From positions 1 through 9,849 of the forward strand of contig WLGA01000032.1 in NCBI GenBank assembly GCA_009703445.1: a stretch of 9,849 nucleotides of DNA, in the 5' to 3' direction. The stretch is from Actinomycetota bacterium. Its GTDB lineage: Bacteria; Actinomycetota; Actinomycetes; Actinomycetales; Microbacteriaceae. The notes below the pieces were generated by a model. The model ran no database searches, was not told where the DNA came from, and saw only the letters and a list, made by a program, of their open reading frames with translations. Below, piece after piece: positions 7,801 to 9,849 of the stretch; positions within the stretch are counted from its first letter, which is position 1; every line of letters starts with the position of its first letter. The translations under genes and the position numbers were made by a program.

Positions 7801-8392
7801 ACCCGTGGTCCATGATTTCGGCGAAATAATTCTCTTTGCCGAAGATGTCTTGGAACTCTGCAGCGGCTTTGCGCGCCTCTTCATACTGGCCAAGGCGCAG
7901 TCGAGTTTGAACCTCACCGGAAACACAGCCGGTGGTCGCGATGATGCCCTTGCCGTAGGTGTTGAGCAGCTCGCGGTCCATACGTGGCTTGAAGTAATAG
8001 CCGTCTAGCCAGGCCTTGGATGACATTCGGAACAGGTTGTACATGCCGGGAGTGTTCTCGGCAAACATCGTCATGTGGGTGTAAGCGCCACCGCCCGAAA
8101 CATCGCCGTCTACATCGCCGCCATTCCCCCATCGAACGCGGGTCCGGTCTTGGCGTGCAGTGCCAGGCGACAGGTATGCCTCGATACCGATGATTGGCTT
8201 AACGCCGGCAGATTTGGCGGTCTTATAGAAATCAAAAGCGCCGTGATTGTTACCGTGGTCGCTGATTCCGATTGCCGGCATGCCTTGCGCGGTAACCTCT
8301 TGAATAAGTGGTTTGATGCGTGCAGCACCGTCCAGCATCGAGAATTCGGTGTGTACGTGAAGGTGGACGAATGAGTCTTTATCGGTGCTCAT
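4856..8392 (-). CDS. dnaE: DNA polymerase III alpha subunit, replicative
   Basis: This is the catalytic subunit of the chromosomal replicase. The 1178 residues match actinobacterial DnaE1. The N-terminal PHP domain (about 6-290) keeps the whole metal-site pattern: H12 and H14 (HVHTEF), D21, H46 (SDHGN), E71, H106, C156, D224 and H226 (NDLHY). In mycobacterial DnaE1 such a complete site is a 3'-5' proofreading exonuclease. The polymerase core has GPGRGSAAGS (373-382), catalytic D415 and D417 (PDIDVDF) and a third aspartate D579 (KMDFLGLR). The fingers region includes FNRAHSAAYG (776-785). A helix-hairpin-helix region follows, then the beta-clamp motif QVDLF at 939-943, an OB fold around 1018-1096 and a C-terminal domain. 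The frame is unbroken and there is no intein. The start is the ATG at 8392 with GGGAG four bases upstream. The gene lies 57 bases after rluD and may be co-transcribed with it. Confidence 0.98.
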   Translation of the reverse strand: MSTDKDSFVHLHVHTEFSMLDGAARIKPLIQEVTAQGMPAIGISDHGNNHGAFDFYKTAKSAGVKPIIGIEAYLSPGTARQDRTRVRWGNGGDVDGDVSGGGAYTHMTMFAENTPGMYNLFRMSSKAWLDGYYFKPRMDRELLNTYGKGIIATTGCVSGEVQTRLRLGQYEEARKAAAEFQDIFGKENYFAEIMDHGLDIERRTMSDLIRLAKDLDMPLLATNDLHYTHAGDAEAHEALLCVQSGSTLMDPNRFKFDAQEFYLKSAKQMRELFADYPEACDNTLLIAERCNVEFVERELMPRFPVPEGQTEASWFEQEVAAGMNRRYKGEIPVAQAKQVSYEVEVIKQMGFPGYFLVVADFIAWARAQGIRVGPGRGSAAGSIVAYALGITELDPVKHGLIFERFLNPERVSMPDIDVDFDDRRRGEVIRYVSDKYGDDRVAQIVTFGTIKAKQALKDAGRVLAMPYSVGEKLTKAMPPMVLGRDISLNDLIEKTSERYKEAQDFRDLIEGDDDSAKVFELAQGLENLKRQWGVHAAGVIMSAEPLIDVIPIMKREDDGAIITQFDQPPCEKLGLLKMDFLGLRNLTVLDDTLANIKSNRGETVVLEDLDLDSDPATFELLSRGDTLGVFQLDGTAMRSLLRLLKPSLFEHISAVIALYRPGPMGMNSHTNYALRKNGLQEVDSVHPELSESLSEVLDPTYGLIVYQEQVMAAAQKAAGFTLGKADLLRRAMGKKNKEELDKQYEGFSDGMKANGYSEEAIKALWDTLLPFADYAFNRAHSAAYGVLSYWTAYLKANYPAEYMAALLTSVGDSKDKLGLYLSECRRMGINVLAPDVNESIAAFSAVGKDIRFGLGAVRNVGLNVVDGIATARTEKGRFTTFHDFLRKVPAVVCSKRVIESLIKAGAFDTLGNTRRALVEIHEEAVDAQASLKKNEAVGQVDLFGSLFDSDPGVEDSFGGSVPDRPEWSKKEKLAYERDMLGLYVSDHPLAGREAQIARHSQMSITDLHASETVADGETVTIAGLVTSVQHKVARASGNPYGAVTVEDFEGELNVMLMGKTYQEFGRNLEADQIVVVRGRVSQRDDGKSLNAYSIETIEGGGDGPAGPLVLKLQESEATREVLEELDRILRINAGSDEVQVRLVSADQERMFKLQPTVKISSELIGELKVLLGASCLSA

Positions 8393-8449
8393 TTCACTCC
8401 CTTCATTGCACTGCCGGATGGCAACTGTATCCCAATAATTGGGCGGGGC
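8393..8449. promoter_or_regulatory. rluD-dnaE gap with a 13-base palindrome and possible -10
   Basis: The gap contains a perfect palindrome with six-base arms and a one-base centre, CCCAATAATTGGG (8431-8443), the size of a small operator. Closer to dnaE, TACAGT on the minus strand (complement of 8424-8429) fits TANNNT and could be a -10 box, but no -35 is seen at standard spacing. There is also a short TGCC/GGCA pairing at 8412-8423. There is no T run, so no terminator. Whether dnaE has its own promoter here is undecided. Confidence 0.35.
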
Positions 8450-9376
8450 TTAGTAGCCTCGCAGGATGTCGAGCGCCTTTGCCAAATCGGCTGGGTATTC
8501 GCTCTCAAATTCAACGGTTTCGCCCTTGGTTGGGTGAATAAAGCTCAACTTTTTGGCATGTAACCATTGACGGTCAAGATTGACCTTGGCTGCCAGCTTC
8601 GGGTCGGCACCATACATCGTGTCACCAACCAAAGGGTGGCGGAATGCCGAGAAATGAACACGGATTTGGTGGGTTCGCCCAGTCTCCAAGACAACCTCAA
8701 CCAGAGACGCAGATGGAAATGCCTCGAGAGTCTCGTAATGCGTCACGGAGTGTTTTCCGTCATTCATCACGGCAAACTTGAACTCGGCCTTTGGGTGGCG
8801 ACCAATCGGCGCATCGAAGGTTCCTGCCAGCGGATCAGCCAGCCCTTGAATCACAGCGTGATAGACCTTGTGCACGGCGCGGTCGCGGAACGCCTGCTTC
8901 AGGCGCGAGTATGCCACCTCAGACTTCGCCAGGGTCATTAGGCCACTGGTGCCAACATCTAGCCGCTGAACGATTCCCTGGCGCTCCTGAGCACCTGAGG
9001 TGGCTATTTGAATGCCGAGAGCGAGCAGGGCGCCCGGAACGGTTGGGCCATCCCAGCCAACCGAAGGGTGTGAGGCCACGCCGGCGGGTTTATCGATGAC
9101 GATGATGTCCTCATCCTGGTAAATGATTTTGAAGTCTTCAACCTCTACCGGAACAATCTCGAGTCGGTTTTTAGGTTGCGGCAGCGTTACCTCGAGGTAG
9201 GCATCGTTCATTAGGCGGTCTGATTTAGAAACCACCTTGCCGTTTTGAGCGACTAAGCCTTCGGTGATCATGTCCGCACAGACCGAGCGGGAAAGCCCCA
9301 ACAGTTTTGCAAGCCCCGCGTCTACTCGCTCGCCAGCCAAACCTTCGGGAACCGGAAGGAGCTTTGTTTCACTCAT
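8450..9376 (-). CDS. rluD: RluA-family rRNA pseudouridine synthase, RluD type
   Basis: Enzymes of this type convert uridine to pseudouridine in 23S rRNA; the RluD group acts on helix 69. The 308 residues show an S4 RNA-binding domain (about 15-65, with GERVDAGLAKLLGLSRS and GLVAQNGKVV) followed by the catalytic domain. The catalytic aspartate is D140 in GIVQRLDVGTSGLM (134-147). Other landmarks are DEDIIVIDKPAGVASHPS (88-105), KVYHAVIQG (170-178), GRTHQIRVH (233-241) and HPLVGDTMYG (247-256). The residue before the RLD triplet is Q137 where histidine is the common one. The exact target uridines cannot be assigned from sequence, so RluD is the best family match rather than proof. The ATG overlaps the lspA stop as ATGA with no clear ribosome site, which indicates translational coupling. 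lspA beside an RluD-like gene is a common bacterial pairing. Confidence 0.92.
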   Translation of the reverse strand: MSETKLLPVPEGLAGERVDAGLAKLLGLSRSVCADMITEGLVAQNGKVVSKSDRLMNDAYLEVTLPQPKNRLEIVPVEVEDFKIIYQDEDIIVIDKPAGVASHPSVGWDGPTVPGALLALGIQIATSGAQERQGIVQRLDVGTSGLMTLAKSEVAYSRLKQAFRDRAVHKVYHAVIQGLADPLAGTFDAPIGRHPKAEFKFAVMNDGKHSVTHYETLEAFPSASLVEVVLETGRTHQIRVHFSAFRHPLVGDTMYGADPKLAAKVNLDRQWLHAKKLSFIHPTKGETVEFESEYPADLAKALDILRGY

Positions 9377-9849
9377 GAATTCTTGGACTTGGCTCGACCG
9401 AGCGGTGCGCCCTGCATCACTCTGATGACAACGATCACCGCGACCACAACTATTGCCATGTCGGCGATGTTGAAGATCGGAAAATTGAAAGGAATTGAGA
9501 TGAAATCTACAACGTGCCCGACGCCGAACCCTGGTTCACGAAACAGACGGTCGACTAGGTTTCCAACCACTCCTCCGAGGGCGACTCCACCGGTGATTGC
9601 CCAGGCCATGGTCTCAAGCCTTGGAGCAAGCCCGATGATTACCAGAGTGGCGATCGAGGATGTGATCGCAAAAATCCAGGTAGCACCGAATCCCAGCGAA
9701 AATGCGGCTGAGTCGTTGTAAACCAGCACCAACTCGAGGAGGTCTCCCAAAACCGGAACGACCTGGCCCGGCTTTAGGTATTCAATGGCTAGAAATTTGG
9801 CAAGCTGGTCAATCGCGATGAGAAGCCAAGCCGTAACCAAGAAACCGAA
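9373..9849 (-). CDS. lspA: Lipoprotein signal peptidase (signal peptidase II), 5' end cut off
   Basis: This membrane aspartic protease cleaves the signal peptide from prolipoproteins after lipidation of the cysteine. The 158 visible residues end at a TGA overlapping the rluD start. The two catalytic aspartates are D100 in GNLVDRLF (96-103) and D130 in FNIADMA (126-132), numbered from the window edge. YNDSAAFSLG (44-53) and AIDQLAK (12-18) are further family motifs. Four hydrophobic segments lie at about 2-20, 57-74, 82-98 and 129-145, as expected. The frame is open to the last base of the window and the first visible residues already belong to the first membrane segment, so the real start lies outside. 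The TTG at 9838-9840 is not a likely start. Usual length is about 160-190 residues, so only a short N-terminus is missing. Confidence 0.95.
   Translation of the reverse strand, partial: FGFLVTAWLLIAIDQLAKFLAIEYLKPGQVVPVLGDLLELVLVYNDSAAFSLGFGATWIFAITSSIATLVIIGLAPRLETMAWAITGGVALGGVVGNLVDRLFREPGFGVGHVVDFISIPFNFPIFNIADMAIVVVAVIVVIRVMQGAPLGRAKSKNS

Noticed and set aside
8567..8941. Open plus-strand frame of 124 codons
   Set aside because: Antisense to rluD with no ribosome site; the opposite strand encodes the conserved catalytic domain.
9383..9721. Open plus-strand frame of 112 codons with threonine- and proline-rich composition
   Set aside because: Antisense to lspA, which carries both catalytic aspartates and the expected membrane segments.
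9838..9840. TTG as start codon of lspA
   Set aside because: The frame stays open to the window edge and this codon falls inside the first membrane segment, so it is an artefact of truncation.
1..9849. A novel defence system, mobile element, CRISPR array or phage remnant
   Set aside because: Every long stretch is accounted for by recognisable housekeeping genes with intact motifs. Gaps are all under 100 bases, and no repeat arrays, transposase, integrase or tRNA-linked junctions were seen.

Overview
The window reads as an ordinary chromosomal housekeeping segment of a high-GC Gram-positive bacterium. It is most likely a member of the Microbacteriaceae (Actinobacteria) with moderate rather than extreme GC, as in the small freshwater planktonic lineages related to Rhodoluna or Aquiluna. 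The family assignment is inference. It rests on a DUF3043 gene (a family I know mainly from actinobacteria), an actinobacterial-type DnaE with a complete PHP metal site, and the set lspA, rluD, dnaE, hisD, nrdR, pyrD and DUF3043 lying together. No search was run.

Layout from left to right: an M20 dipeptidase on the minus strand runs off the left edge (1-773). It diverges across a 42-base gap from a plus-strand DUF3043 membrane protein (816-1352). A strong hairpin terminator (1366-1397) separates DUF3043 from the convergent minus-strand group hisD-nrdR-pyrD (4254 down to 1415), which is tightly spaced and probably one operon. A 94-base divergent spacer (4255-4348) holds the start signals of hisD and of a plus-strand flavin reductase (4349-4852). 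The flavin reductase ends three bases from the convergent 3' end of dnaE (8392 down to 4856). Upstream of dnaE, on the same strand, lie rluD and a 5'-truncated lspA, which overlap by ATGA; lspA runs off the right edge.

The genes cover replication (dnaE), control of dNTP supply (nrdR), pyrimidine synthesis (pyrD), the last two steps of histidine synthesis (hisD), rRNA modification (rluD), lipoprotein maturation (lspA), peptide breakdown (M20 peptidase) and flavin reduction. The hisD-nrdR-pyrD group links nucleotide-related metabolism to the repressor of ribonucleotide reductase genes, but no NrdR box was seen in the window.

No mobile element, phage gene, CRISPR array, tRNA, rRNA, intein, frameshift or unusual gene cassette was found. 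I do not see a previously undescribed system here. The points worth a second look are small: overlapping divergent promoters with a probable leaderless peptidase start, the TTG-versus-GTG start of hisD and a tandem repeat beside its candidate -10 box, a convergent gene pair with no terminator between, and a short palindrome upstream of dnaE.
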